From assembly GCF_004522155.1 (NCBI RefSeq), contig NZ_SDEA01000002.1, forward strand, positions 350,812 to 414,811: DNA of 64,000 nt, written 5' to 3'. The notes under the pieces were generated by a model, which saw only the letters and a list, made by a program, of their open reading frames with translations, ran no database searches and had not been told where the DNA came from. Origin of the DNA: Paracoccus luteus. Lineage in GTDB: Bacteria; Pseudomonadota; Alphaproteobacteria; Rhodobacterales; Rhodobacteraceae. Both the position numbers and the translations under genes were made by a program. Numbering within the stretch: position 1 is the stretch's first letter; every line of letters begins with the position of its first letter. Positions 41,137-51,892 of the stretch are shown here, piece by piece.

Positions 41137-42120
41137 ATGGTGGACGCGGCGGCCATCGGGCGCGCCGCCCAGCCAAAGGGGTTCGTCATGCTGGTCGTGG
41201 CAAGCATGGTCGCGGTTCTGATGATGGGGCTTGCGCTGGACTTCACGTCCACGGGCGCGGACGACGAGGACAGCGACGACACGCCCGCCCCGCTGCCCGG
41301 CGACGGGGACGGCGATCCGACCGACCCCGACCCCGAACCCGAACCCGAACCCGAGCCGGGCCGCCTTGTCTGGGGAACGGCGGACGACGAATGGCTGACC
41401 GGCAGCGACGGCGGCGACCGGATCATGTCGCGGGACGGCCATGACGACGTGCGCGCGGGTCTGGGCGACGATCTGGTGCGCGGCGGCGCCGGCGACGACG
41501 TCATCTATGGCGACGACGCCTTCGGGCAGGGCGGCGACGACACGCTGTCGGGCGGCGACGGCGACGACAGCGTCGTGGGCGACGGCGGCAACGACAGCCT
41601 GACCGGCGACGGCGGCAATGATTCGCTGTTCGGGGGCGAGGGCGACGACCGGGCCGACGGCGGCGCGGGGCACGACTGGCTGACCGGCAGCGGCGGCAAC
41701 GACACGCTGCGCGGCGGGGCGGGTTCCGACGACCTGACCGGCAACGAGGGCGACGACTGGCTGATCGGGGACGACGACGGCGCGACGCCCGACTGGCTGC
41801 ACGGCGACGCGGGCGACGACCGCCTGTCGGTGGGCGCGGCCGACTGGGCCGAGGGCGGCGCGGGGGCCGACCGCTTCGACCTGCCCGGCGCCTTGCCCGC
41901 GACGCACGGGGCCGGACACGGGCCGGCGACGCTGGCCGACTTCGACGCGCAGCACGACCGCATCACCCTTACCCTGCCGGCCGACGCGCCGCATCCGCGC
42001 ATCGAGATCGACGCGCAGCCCGACGGCACGGCGATGCTGCGCGTGAACGGGCAGGCCATCGCCCATGTCCTGACGCCGCAGGGGCTGGCCGCCGCCGACA
42101 TCGCCATCGCCCGCATCTGA
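41137..42120 (+). CDS. RTX-repeat calcium-binding protein with N-terminal membrane segment
   Basis: A 327-residue highly acidic protein. A hydrophobic segment ([20 protein letters not shown], about 17-36) precedes an Asp/Glu/Pro linker ([13 protein letters not shown]). About 160 residues of Ca-binding nonapeptides follow ([52 protein letters not shown]), then a short C-terminal domain ending AADIAIARI. Unlike secreted RTX proteins it appears to be anchored, possibly as a surface or periplasmic calcium-dependent structure. The same layout is common in Rhodobacterales, with no assigned function. Confidence 0.85.
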   Translation: MVDAAAIGRAAQPKGFVMLVVASMVAVLMMGLALDFTSTGADDEDSDDTPAPLPGDGDGDPTDPDPEPEPEPEPGRLVWGTADDEWLTGSDGGDRIMSRDGHDDVRAGLGDDLVRGGAGDDVIYGDDAFGQGGDDTLSGGDGDDSVVGDGGNDSLTGDGGNDSLFGGEGDDRADGGAGHDWLTGSGGNDTLRGGAGSDDLTGNEGDDWLIGDDDGATPDWLHGDAGDDRLSVGAADWAEGGAGADRFDLPGALPATHGAGHGPATLADFDAQHDRITLTLPADAPHPRIEIDAQPDGTAMLRVNGQAIAHVLTPQGLAAADIAIARI

Positions 42121-42198
42121 GGGCCGCCGCAACCACCGCCTGACCGCCGGCCCGGCCTGCCGCCGTTGCCCTTTGCCGTGGGGCCTTGCCGCCGCCCG

Positions 42199-42220
42199 GC
42201 CCCGCATGCGGGGTTTCCTT
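42199..42220 (+). terminator. Hairpin upstream of rpsO, likely terminator of the RTX gene
   Basis: A perfect 14-base palindrome, ccccgcatgcgggg (42200-42213), is followed by tttcctt. It lies about 80 bases after the RTX stop and about 130 before rpsO, whose promoter must lie between here and 42345. Confidence 0.6.
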
Positions 42221-42345
42221 TGGGGCGGCGTTGCTGTATGCGCCACCGATCCGCCGGTCCGAATCCCTCTGGCGGGCACACTCCAAGGGCCTGTGCTGGA
42301 CGACATCCCGGCCTGCGCCATAACCTTCCGATACAGGAGACCCCG

Positions 42346-42615
42346 ATGTCGATCACCGTCGAAGACAAGGCCCGCGTCATGGGCGAATACGCCACCAAAG
42401 CCGGCGACACCGGTTCGCCCGAGGTTCAGGTGGCGGTCCTCAGCTCGCGCATCGCGACGCTGACCGAGCATTTCAAGACCCACAAGAAGGACAACCACTC
42501 GCGTCGTGGCCTTCTGATGATGGTCGCCCAGCGCCGCAAGCTGCTGGACTATCTCAAGCGCAAGGACGAGGCGCGCTATACCGACCTGATCGCCCGCCTG
42601 GGCCTGCGCCGCTGA
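42346..42615 (+). CDS. rpsO: 30S ribosomal protein S15
   Basis: An 89-residue ribosomal protein that binds 16S rRNA helices 20-22. [40 protein letters not shown], then [20 protein letters not shown] and [20 protein letters not shown] cover the whole family sequence. A caggaga ribosome-binding site precedes ATG 42346. The terminator between it and pnp and the rpsO-pnp order match most proteobacteria, where S15 autoregulates its mRNA. Confidence 0.99.
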   Translation: MSITVEDKARVMGEYATKAGDTGSPEVQVAVLSSRIATLTEHFKTHKKDNHSRRGLLMMVAQRRKLLDYLKRKDEARYTDLIARLGLRR

Positions 42616-42620
42616 TGCCC

Positions 42621-42652
42621 GACGCGCCCCTTTGCGGGGCGCGTTTCGTTTT
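42621..42652 (+). terminator. Terminator / attenuator between rpsO and pnp
   Basis: The stem acgcgcccc (42622-42630) pairs with ggggcgcgt (42636-42644) around a short loop, followed by ttcgtttt. It lies six bases after the rpsO stop. Confidence 0.88.
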
Positions 42653-42724
42653 GACTGACGCGCGGCAATGGGGCCGCGCATGATGGGCGGGGGGCAGGGG
42701 CCCCTGCGCTGCAAAGGAAAAGTG

Positions 42725-44872
42725 ATGTTTGAAGCTGCTGTTCAGAAGTCGATCCAGTGGGGGCAAGAGACCCTGACGCTGGAAACGGGCAAGGTGGCCC
42801 GTCAGGCCGACGGTTCGGTGATCGCCACGCTGGGCGAAACCTCGGTCATGGCGAACGTGACGTTCGCCAAGGAACCCAAGCCCGGTCAGGATTTCTTTCC
42901 GCTGACCGTCCACTATCAGGAAAAATTCTATGCCGCCGGCAAGATTCCGGGCGGCTTCTTCAAGCGCGAAGGCCGTCCGTCCGAGAAGGAAACGCTGACC
43001 TCGCGCCTGATCGACCGCCCCGTGCGGCCGCTGTTCGCGCCCGGCTTCAAGCACGAAGTGCTGGTGATGTGCACGGTGCTGTCGCACGATCTGGTCAACG
43101 ACCCCGACATCGTGGCGATGATCGCCGCCTCGGCCGCGCTGACGATTTCGGGCGTCCCCTTCATGGGCCCGATCGCCGCCGCCCGCGTCGGGTTCGCCAA
43201 TGGCGCCTATGTGCTGAACCCCGAGGTTCAGGACATGGACCACCTGCGGTCCAACCCCGAGCAGCGGCTGGACCTGGTGGTCGCCGGCACCCGCGACGCC
43301 GTGATGATGGTCGAATCCGAGGCCTATGAGCTGTCGGAAGACGAGATGCTGGGCGCGGTCAAGTTCGGCCACGAACAGATGCAGCCGGTCATCGACCTGA
43401 TCGTCGAACTGGCCGAGGCCGCCGCGAAAGAGCCGTTCGACTTCCAGTCGCCCGACTATTCGGACCTGTATGCCCGCGTGAAATCGCTGGGCGAGGCCGA
43501 CATGCGCGCCGCCTATGCGATCCGCGACAAGGGCGAGCGCCGCGACCTGATCGACGTGGCCAAGGCCAAGGTCAAGGCGGGCCTGTCCGACGAGGATCTG
43601 GCGAACCCGAACCTGGGCTCGGCCATGAAAAAGCTGGAATCGGGCATCCTGCGCGGCGACATCATCAACGGCGGCGCCCGCATCGACGGCCGCGACACCC
43701 GCACGGTGCGCGCCATCGACAGCGAGGTGGGCATCCTGCCGCGCACCCACGGCAGCGCGCTGTTCACCCGCGGCGAGACGCAGGCGCTGGCCGTGACCAC
43801 GCTGGGCACCGGCGACGACGAGCAGATGATCGACGCGCTGCACGGCACGTCGCGGTCGAACTTCATGCTGCACTACAACTTCCCGCCCTATTCGGTGGGC
43901 GAGGTCGGCCGCGTGGGTTCGCCCGGCCGGCGCGAGATCGGCCACGGCAAGCTGGCGTGGCGCGCGCTGCAGGCGGTCCTGCCGGCACCCGCGGATTTCC
44001 CCTATACCATCCGCGTCGTGTCCGAGATCACCGAATCCAACGGCTCGTCGTCGATGGCGTCGGTCTGCGGCGGTTCGCTGTCGATGATGGACGCGGGCGT
44101 CCCGCTGAAGGCGCCGGTCGCCGGCGTCGCGATGGGCCTGATCCTTGAGGACGACGGCAAATATGCCGTGCTGACCGACATCCTGGGCGACGAGGACCAC
44201 CTCGGCGACATGGACTTCAAAGTGGCCGGGACCGAACGCGGCATCACCAGCCTGCAGATGGACATCAAGGTCCAGGGCATCACGCCCGCGATCATGGAAC
44301 AGGCGCTGGCGCAGGCGAAAGACGGCCGGATGCAGATCCTGGCCGAGATGGCCAAGGCGCTGAAGGAAGGCCGCCGCGAATTTTCCGCCCACGCCCCGCG
44401 CATCGAGACGATGACGATCCCCACCGACAAGATCCGCGAAGTGATCGGGTCGGGCGGCAAGGTCATCCGCGAGATCGTCGAGGTTTCGGGCGCCAAGGTC
44501 GACATCAACGACGACGGCACCATCAAGATCGCCTCGGCCAACGCCGATTCGATCAAGAAGGCGCACGAGATGATCTGGTCGATCGTGGCCGAGCCGGAAG
44601 AGGGCAAGGTCTATACCGGCAAGGTCGTCAAGCTGGTCGATTTCGGCGCGTTCGTGAACTTTTTCGGCAAGCGCGACGGGCTGGTCCACGTCAGCCAGAT
44701 CGCCAACAAGCGCCTGCAGCATCCCAACGAGATCCTGAAGGAAGGCCAGGAGGTCAAGGTCAAGCTGCTGGGCTTTGACGACCGCGGCAAGGTCCGCCTG
44801 GGCATGAAGATGGTCGATCAGGAGACCGGCGAGGAAATCACCGAGAAGAAAGAGGACGCCTCGGCCGAGTAA
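42725..44872 (+). CDS. pnp: Polyribonucleotide nucleotidyltransferase (PNPase)
   Basis: A 715-residue 3'-5' phosphorolytic exoribonuclease, the core of the degradosome. Two RNase PH domains are visible. The first contains [40 protein letters not shown] and RPVRPLF. The second contains the catalytic [40 protein letters not shown] and [23 protein letters not shown] domain ([20 protein letters not shown]) and an S1 domain ([20 protein letters not shown]) follow, ending in an acidic tail. ATG 42725 has aaaggaaaa upstream. Confidence 0.98.
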   Translation: MFEAAVQKSIQWGQETLTLETGKVARQADGSVIATLGETSVMANVTFAKEPKPGQDFFPLTVHYQEKFYAAGKIPGGFFKREGRPSEKETLTSRLIDRPVRPLFAPGFKHEVLVMCTVLSHDLVNDPDIVAMIAASAALTISGVPFMGPIAAARVGFANGAYVLNPEVQDMDHLRSNPEQRLDLVVAGTRDAVMMVESEAYELSEDEMLGAVKFGHEQMQPVIDLIVELAEAAAKEPFDFQSPDYSDLYARVKSLGEADMRAAYAIRDKGERRDLIDVAKAKVKAGLSDEDLANPNLGSAMKKLESGILRGDIINGGARIDGRDTRTVRAIDSEVGILPRTHGSALFTRGETQALAVTTLGTGDDEQMIDALHGTSRSNFMLHYNFPPYSVGEVGRVGSPGRREIGHGKLAWRALQAVLPAPADFPYTIRVVSEITESNGSSSMASVCGGSLSMMDAGVPLKAPVAGVAMGLILEDDGKYAVLTDILGDEDHLGDMDFKVAGTERGITSLQMDIKVQGITPAIMEQALAQAKDGRMQILAEMAKALKEGRREFSAHAPRIETMTIPTDKIREVIGSGGKVIREIVEVSGAKVDINDDGTIKIASANADSIKKAHEMIWSIVAEPEEGKVYTGKVVKLVDFGAFVNFFGKRDGLVHVSQIANKRLQHPNEILKEGQEVKVKLLGFDDRGKVRLGMKMVDQETGEEITEKKEDASAE

Positions 44873-44894
44873 TCGGCGCGGCTGTCCCCGCATC

Positions 44895-44927
44895 GCCCCG
44901 GCCGCCCCCGCGCGGCCGGGGCTTTTT
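44895..44927 (+). terminator. Rho-independent terminator of pnp
   Basis: The stem gccccggccgc (44895-44905) / gcggccggggc (44912-44922) is followed by ttttt, 22 bases after the pnp stop. Confidence 0.93.
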
Positions 44928-44966
44928 CATGGCCGCGTTCAGGGCGGGGCGATTGCGGCGGCCGGC

Positions 44967-45983
44967 TTAGCCCCGGCGCGGGAATCGCCCCCGTTTCCAG
45001 TGGCGATAGCGGGCGGCCATCTGGCTTAATCTGTGGCGCTGCCCGGTGACCGGGGGGCGGCGGTCGGGCCGGGCCTCGGCCTCGAGCGCGACGGCAAAGC
45101 TGGCGTCGTGCCCCGCCAGCAGATCCCGCGCCCGCGCCGCGCAGGCCATCGCCCGGCCGCGCGCGTCGGGGGCAAGGCAGCGGGCCAGCGCCGCGTCCAG
45201 ATCGTCGTCGGTGGCGCTGTCCAGCGCCAGAACCTCGGGCCAGCGCAACAGTTCGGCCTGCCGCGTGACCTTGTCGCCGCCCGCGATGGCATCGACGGCC
45301 AGCGCGGGGACGCCGTTCTTCAACGCCAGCACGGTGCCGTGCAGGCGATTGGTCACCACCGCGTCCAGCCGCGCGCAGATCGATTCGAACTCGGCCTCGG
45401 TGCCGATGCCGTTGCGGTTGGCCTGCCGCGGGACGGTCGTGTCCATCTCGACCACCGCCACGCCGGCGCGCAGCAGCAGGGCGCGCAGCCGGACCTCGGC
45501 CTGCTTGTGCAACTGCCGGTCGCCGTATTCCCGCTGCGAGCGCACGAGGCACAGCCCCACCACCGGAATCCGCGGCACGGACCGCAGAAAGCTGAGGTCG
45601 GGCCGCACGATCCGGTCGCTGTCGCGTTCCAGCAGCGCGTCGAACGGATTGCACTCGTCCAGGGGCGCGACCATCGTCAGGTTGATCCCGATGTGGACGC
45701 AGTGGCGAAAGCGGTCAAAGATCACCGGATGCCTGACCGGATAGTTCGGGGCATAGGGGCCGCAGACGACGATCAGATGGGTGAACCCGGCCGGGTCCAG
45801 CGTGGCCGCATCCACCCAGCCGGGATCCAGCCCGACCAGATCCTGCGTATAGGGTGACACGACATGCTCGACCCGCTTGTCGCGCAGACGGTCCAGAACG
45901 TGGCCCAGCACCTCGAGGTCGCCCACGGTCGAGAAATGCCCGGTGACAAGGGCCTTGCGCGCCGGCGGATCAGAAGGGGTCAT
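44967..45983 (-). CDS. Polysaccharide pyruvyl transferase-like protein
   Basis: A 338-residue protein of the CsaB/WcaK-type fold. It starts KALVTGHFSTVGDLEVLGHV, has HLIVVCGPYAPNYPVRHPVI and VVGLCLVRSQREYG. Near the middle it shows DAVVTNRLHGTVLALKNGVP with ALAVDAIAGGDKV, the conserved R-LHG-xxAL motif of pyruvyl transferases. Such enzymes add ketal-linked pyruvate from PEP to a surface sugar. It stands alone here, with no glycan gene next to it, so the acceptor is unknown. It faces pnp convergently. Confidence 0.82.
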   Translation of the reverse strand: MTPSDPPARKALVTGHFSTVGDLEVLGHVLDRLRDKRVEHVVSPYTQDLVGLDPGWVDAATLDPAGFTHLIVVCGPYAPNYPVRHPVIFDRFRHCVHIGINLTMVAPLDECNPFDALLERDSDRIVRPDLSFLRSVPRIPVVGLCLVRSQREYGDRQLHKQAEVRLRALLLRAGVAVVEMDTTVPRQANRNGIGTEAEFESICARLDAVVTNRLHGTVLALKNGVPALAVDAIAGGDKVTRQAELLRWPEVLALDSATDDDLDAALARCLAPDARGRAMACAARARDLLAGHDASFAVALEAEARPDRRPPVTGQRHRLSQMAARYRHWKRGRFPRRG

Positions 45984-46051
45984 CGCACCTCGCAGGGGCT
46001 GGGGCGCGCGCGCCGCCGGGCGGCGGGCCCGGCGGCGCGGCGGCGGTCAGG

Positions 46052-46711
46052 TCAGGGCCGGGCGGGCTGCGCGACATAGCGCAGATAGGGCAGCTTGCGG
46101 TCGACCTTGCCGAACTTGGCCTCGGCCTGTTCGTCGGTCAGCGACATGGCGGCGATCACGTCCTGACCCGGCACCCAGTTCGCGGGGGTCGCGATCGGCA
46201 CGCCGTCAGTCGCCTGCACCGCGTCCAGCGCGCGCAGGATCTCGGCAAAGTTGCGGCCGACCGACATCGGATAGGTCATCGTCAGCCGCACCTTCTTGTC
46301 GGGGCCGATGATATAGACCGTGCGCACGGTGGCCGTGTCGGCGGGCGTGCGCCCGTCGGGCAGATAGGCATCGGCCGGCAGCATGTCATAGGCCTTGGCG
46401 ACGGTCAGCGAGGTGTCGTCCACGATGGCGAAATTGGCCGGGACGCCGGCGACCGCCTCGATGTCGCGCTTCCACTTGCGGTGATCGTCGGCGGAATCGA
46501 CGGACACGCCCAGCACCTTGGTCCTGCGGGCCTCGAACTCGGGGATCAGCTGGGCGACGACGCCGAATTCGGTCGTGCAGACGGGGGTGAAGCTGCGGGG
46601 ATGGCTGAAGATGATCGCATAGCTGTCGCCGATCCAGTCGTGAAAGCTGATCGGCCCATCCGAGGTGTCCGCGGTGAAATCCGGGGCGATGTCATTGATC
46701 CGCAAGCCCAT
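46052..46711 (-). CDS. 1-Cys peroxiredoxin (Prx6 type)
   Basis: A 219-residue thiol peroxidase. MGLRINDIAPDFTADTSDG starts the thioredoxin fold. SHPRSFTPVCTTEFG holds the peroxidatic Cys45 with the Thr and Pro of the PxxxTxxC motif. SVDSADDHRKWKRDIE and the KVRLTMTYPMSVGRNFAEIL segment with the C-terminal arm are typical of the Prx6 group. This group lacks a resolving Cys and reduces hydrogen and alkyl peroxides. ATG 46711 is chosen because an upstream in-frame start adds an unrelated 13 residues. Confidence 0.95.
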   Translation of the reverse strand: MGLRINDIAPDFTADTSDGPISFHDWIGDSYAIIFSHPRSFTPVCTTEFGVVAQLIPEFEARRTKVLGVSVDSADDHRKWKRDIEAVAGVPANFAIVDDTSLTVAKAYDMLPADAYLPDGRTPADTATVRTVYIIGPDKKVRLTMTYPMSVGRNFAEILRALDAVQATDGVPIATPANWVPGQDVIAAMSLTDEQAEAKFGKVDRKLPYLRYVAQPARP

Positions 46712-46921
46712 GATGCCGTCCTTTGCTGGGTGATGACCTAGGGGGAACATACGCCGCCTGCGCCCGATTGCCAGCCCGAGGTATGGGCGCGGCCGCCCGC
46801 GGCGGTGTGCATCGGGCAGACTGCCCGCCGAACCGGGCAGAACGTCGGCCGCACCCGCCTTGCGGCCGGTCGGGCCGGGTGCGACCTTGCGGCCCGACGC
46901 CTATGCAGGGGGAAAGCAGCG

Positions 46922-48376
46922 ATGTCCGATCTGGCCGACAAGCGGAAATTCTATATCGACGGCGCGTGGGTGGACCCCGCCAGCCCCCGCGACCTTGAGG
47001 TCATCGACCCCACGACCGAGGAAGCGGTCGCCGTCATCTCGGTCGGCGGGCAGGCCGACACCGACCGCGCGGTCGCGGCCGCCAAGGCGGCGTTCCCCGG
47101 CTGGTCGCAGACCCCCCCGGCCGAGCGGCTGGCGCATGTCGAGCGCATCCTCGCCATCTATCAGCGCCGCAACGACGACATCGGCGATGCCATGACCGCC
47201 GAGATGGGCGCGCCCACCGACATGTCGCGCGAGGATCAGGCCGGATCGGGGTCGTTTCACATCGAGACGTTCATCAACGAGTTCCGGGACTTCCAGTTCA
47301 TCCGCCCGCTGGGCGATCACGCCCCCACCAGCATGGTCGCGTGGGAGCCGATCGGCGTCGTCGGGCTGATCACGCCGTGGAACTGGCCGATGAACCAGGT
47401 CACGCTGAAGGTGATCCCCGCGATCCTGGCGGGCAACACCGTGGTGCTGAAGCCGTCCGAAATTGCGCCCCTGTCGTCGATGGTCTTCGCCGAGGTGCTG
47501 GACGAGGCGGGCCTGCCCCCCGGCGTCTTCAACCTGGTGAACGGCGACGGCGCGGGCGTCGGCACGCAGCTGTCAACCCACCCCGACGTGGACATGATCA
47601 GCTTTACCGGATCGACCCGCGCCGGCATCGCCATCACCAAGGCCGCCGCCGACACGGTGAAAAAGGTCGCGCTGGAACTGGGCGGCAAGGGGGCGAACAT
47701 CGTCTTTGCCGACGCCGACGACAAGGCGGTGACCCGCGGCACGCGGCACGTGTTCTATAACTCGGGCCAGTCCTGCAACGCGCCGACCCGGATGCTGGTC
47801 GAGCGCCCGGCCTATGAGGCGGCGATCGAGACCGCGAAGGCCGTGGCCGAGGCCACCGCCGTCGGCAGCGCCCGCGACCCGGGCCAGCACATCGGCCCGG
47901 TGGTCAGCAAGCAGCAGTGGGACAAGATCCAGTCCCTGATCCAGACCGGCATCGACGAGGGCGCGCGGCTGGTCGCCGGCGGCCCCGGCCTGCCCGAGGG
48001 CGTCAACCGCGGCTATTTCGTCCGCCCGACCGTCTTTGCCGACGTGACCAGCGACATGACCATCGCCCGGCAGGAAATCTTTGGCCCGGTGCTGGCGATC
48101 ATGCCGTTCGACTCCGAGGACGAGGCGCTGCGGATCGCCAACGACACGATCTATGGGCTGACGAACTATGTCCAGACCGCCGACGGCGCGCGCCGCAACC
48201 GGCTGGCCCGGCAGCTGAAATCCGGCATGGTCGAGATGAACGGCACCAGCCGCGGCCGCGGATCGGCCTTCGGCGGCGTCAAGGCCTCGGGCCGCGCCCG
48301 CGAAGGCGGCGTCTGGGGGATCGAGGAGTTCATGGACAGCAAGCAGATCTCGGGCTGGGACGGCGAGGCCGAGTGA
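46922..48376 (+). CDS. NAD(P)-dependent aldehyde dehydrogenase
   Basis: A 484-residue ALDH-superfamily enzyme. KFYIDGAWVDPASPRDLEVI is the usual start. PWNWPMNQVTLKVIPAILAG and NTVVLKPSEIAPLSS bind the cofactor. Glu252 in VALELGGKGANIVFA and the catalytic Cys285 in NSGQSCNAPTRM are in place, and QEIFGPVLAIMPFDSEDEAL follows. The substrate cannot be read from the sequence. ATG 46922 follows agggggaaagcagcg. It is divergent from the peroxiredoxin gene, and a terminator lies 20 bases behind it. Confidence 0.96.
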   Translation: MSDLADKRKFYIDGAWVDPASPRDLEVIDPTTEEAVAVISVGGQADTDRAVAAAKAAFPGWSQTPPAERLAHVERILAIYQRRNDDIGDAMTAEMGAPTDMSREDQAGSGSFHIETFINEFRDFQFIRPLGDHAPTSMVAWEPIGVVGLITPWNWPMNQVTLKVIPAILAGNTVVLKPSEIAPLSSMVFAEVLDEAGLPPGVFNLVNGDGAGVGTQLSTHPDVDMISFTGSTRAGIAITKAAADTVKKVALELGGKGANIVFADADDKAVTRGTRHVFYNSGQSCNAPTRMLVERPAYEAAIETAKAVAEATAVGSARDPGQHIGPVVSKQQWDKIQSLIQTGIDEGARLVAGGPGLPEGVNRGYFVRPTVFADVTSDMTIARQEIFGPVLAIMPFDSEDEALRIANDTIYGLTNYVQTADGARRNRLARQLKSGMVEMNGTSRGRGSAFGGVKASGRAREGGVWGIEEFMDSKQISGWDGEAE

Positions 48377-48397
48377 TCCTGACGTTGGCGAGAAGGA

Positions 48398-48422
48398 AAG
48401 GGCGCGGTGACGCGCCCTTTTT
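48398..48422 (+). terminator. Rho-independent terminator of the aldehyde dehydrogenase gene
   Basis: The stem aaagggcgcg (48398-48407) pairs with cgcgcccttt (about 48411-48420) around gtga and is followed by further T residues. It separates the dehydrogenase gene from the convergent, compositionally different gene that follows. Confidence 0.92.
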
Positions 48423-48457
48423 CGTGCCGCTGTCCTTCCGCCGAATGCCTGAGTCTC

Positions 48458-49369
48458 TCAGGCGCTCACGCCTTTTTCTTCAATCAGCCGGGCAATCCCC
48501 TTGTTCACATCAAATGTTTGCCCCGTCCGCTCGCTACTTTGTTTCATAAGGTCGCGAGCTTCAGCGAGCAGGTTCTTTCTCAATAGAATGTTGAGAAGCA
48601 GCTCATAAGCAAACCGGGTCGGCTCGAGTGCAAAGCTGCGCTCCAGTAATCTCCGGGCCTCTTCCGGATCCTGCTTCAGCAGCAGTTTGCCGCGCCCAAA
48701 GGTCCATAAGGCGCAATCTTCGGTTGGAAGGTCCAAGGGGATGATCTCGTCGTCTTCGATCAGGCGCAGAAGGAAAGGAGTCAGCTGGCCTGCCCTCTGG
48801 ATAGCCTTAAGGACGATATGCCCAGTGTGTTCCAGCTTTACCAGCCGGGCGTTCGGGTAGGCACGCAGGACCATTTCATCGATCATCATGCAATCAAATC
48901 GGAGATGCATGTCATAAATGGCCACCGGCGGCTTCAGGGAGCGGGACGCATCCCAGAGCTCTTCGTGCGCGATGCGGAAATCTGGGAAATTGGGATGTTC
49001 GAGAGGAGGCCATGCCGGCAGCATGGGAGCTGCAGCAATTATCCTCGCGTCTAGGCATCCCCCGTAGTAAAGCGCGGCATAGCCGCCCAAGCTTGACCCA
49101 TAAGTGACCACGTCACGGTCGATGCACTGATCGGCAACTGCTTCAAAGAACGCCGCCTGAGAAAGGCCTTGATACTGAGTCCCGCGCTCTTGCGCGACGT
49201 AGATAGTATCATAGCCTTTCTTCAGCAGAAAACTTGTTCCAAAGCCGGCTGGCGTTTTTCCCGAAGGCAGCAGGCCGAATGTAATGACAAGCTTCTTGCT
49301 CGGCGTTTCGCCCGCCCGATGCAGCGTGATCAGATAATCGTCATGGCTTGCCAGCGTTTCCGTCTGCAT
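48458..49369 (-). CDS. Alpha/beta-hydrolase-like protein with helical C-terminus, atypical composition
   Basis: A 303-residue protein (320 if a GTG at 49420 is used). The N-terminal two thirds look like an alpha/beta hydrolase: KKLVITFGLLPSGKTPAGFG, the nucleophile elbow DVVTYGSSLGGYAALYYGG, an Asp in YDMHLRFDCMM and a His in LEHTGHIVLKAI. The C-terminal third is TPR-like helix (KQDPEEARRLLERSFALEPT). No family name is safe; similar proteins occur beside surface-polysaccharide genes in other bacteria. GC is clearly lower than around it (sampled lines 45-62%), suggesting acquisition. ATG 49369 has GGGG about eight bases upstream. Confidence 0.75.
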   Translation of the reverse strand: MQTETLASHDDYLITLHRAGETPSKKLVITFGLLPSGKTPAGFGTSFLLKKGYDTIYVAQERGTQYQGLSQAAFFEAVADQCIDRDVVTYGSSLGGYAALYYGGCLDARIIAAAPMLPAWPPLEHPNFPDFRIAHEELWDASRSLKPPVAIYDMHLRFDCMMIDEMVLRAYPNARLVKLEHTGHIVLKAIQRAGQLTPFLLRLIEDDEIIPLDLPTEDCALWTFGRGKLLLKQDPEEARRLLERSFALEPTRFAYELLLNILLRKNLLAEARDLMKQSSERTGQTFDVNKGIARLIEEKGVSA

Positions 49370-49443
49370 CGAGACCCCGTGGATATTTTCCTTTGCAACG
49401 GTGATCGCCTTAACAACCACGGGTTGCTCTCACAAGGCCGCAC

Positions 49444-51102
<1,659 letters not shown>

Positions 51103-51184
51103 GACAGTCCTCCGTTTGCGCGATGTTTGCGTCGCGGGGGCGGTTCAGGCAAGCGGCGCGGCTGCGGCAGGGCGGCGCACCCGG

Positions 51185-51892
51185 TCAGCCCCATTCAACC
51201 GCGGACAGGAAGATATAGCCCGCGCCATAGATGGTCTTGATCAGGCGCGGGTTGCGCGGGTCTTCGCCCAGCTTGGTCCGCAGGCGCGAGATGCGCACGT
51301 CCATCGCCCGGTCAAAGCTGTCGCCTGCCGCGCCGCCCAGCGTTTCCAGCATCTGCGCGCGGCTGATCAGGCGGCGCGGGGCGTCCAGGAACATGCGCAG
51401 CATCTCGGCCTCGGCATGGCTCAGGGGCGTGTCGGCGCCGTCGGGGCCGGTCAGGGCATAGCGGTCGAAATCGGCGGTCCACCCGGCAAAGCGGGCGCGC
51501 TGGCCGGGGCGCGCCACCTCGCGCGCGGGGCGGCGCAGGCGGGCGCGGATGCGGGCCACGACCTCGGCCGGATCGAAGGGCTTGGTGACATAGTCGTCGG
51601 CCCCCAGTTCCAGCCCCGTCACCCGATCCTGCACCTGCGCCCGCCCCGAGATGATGATGATCGCCGCGCCCGATTCGGTCGCCAGCCGATGCACCAGCGC
51701 CAGCCCGTCGCGGTCGGGCAGGCCCAGGTCGATCAGGCAGGCGTCGGGGGTCATGCGGCGCAGGCCCGCCTCGAACTCGGTCGCGCGGGCAAAGGCCGCG
51801 GTGCGGAAGCCCGCCTCCTCCAGCGCGGAGGCCAGCAGGCGGCGGATGTCGGGCTCGTCGTCCAGGATGGCGATCAGCGGCGCGTCGGTCAT
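51185..51892 (-). CDS. OmpR-type response regulator
   Basis: A 235-residue regulator. The receiver domain (1-120) has IAILDDEPDI, phosphoacceptor Asp55 in CLIDLGLPDRDGLAL, IIIISGRA and the Lys in DDYVTKPFDPAEV. The winged-helix DNA-binding domain reads TPLSHAEAEMLRMFLDAPRR, then DRAMDVRISRLRTKLGEDPR and IKTIYGAGYIFL. It overlaps the hybrid kinase gene by four bases. Its likely targets are the divergent acyl-CoA ligase/ABC operon and the ligase gene behind it. Confidence 0.95.
   Translation of the reverse strand: MTDAPLIAILDDEPDIRRLLASALEEAGFRTAAFARATEFEAGLRRMTPDACLIDLGLPDRDGLALVHRLATESGAAIIIISGRAQVQDRVTGLELGADDYVTKPFDPAEVVARIRARLRRPAREVARPGQRARFAGWTADFDRYALTGPDGADTPLSHAEAEMLRMFLDAPRRLISRAQMLETLGGAAGDSFDRAMDVRISRLRTKLGEDPRNPRLIKTIYGAGYIFLSAVEWG

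Noticed and set aside
42255..42282. tRNA-like 3' end (ggtccgaatccctctggcgg)
   Set aside because: The T-arm resemblance is not accompanied by a matching acceptor 5' strand, D-arm or anticodon arm upstream, so neither a tRNA nor a clear attachment-site remnant is supported.
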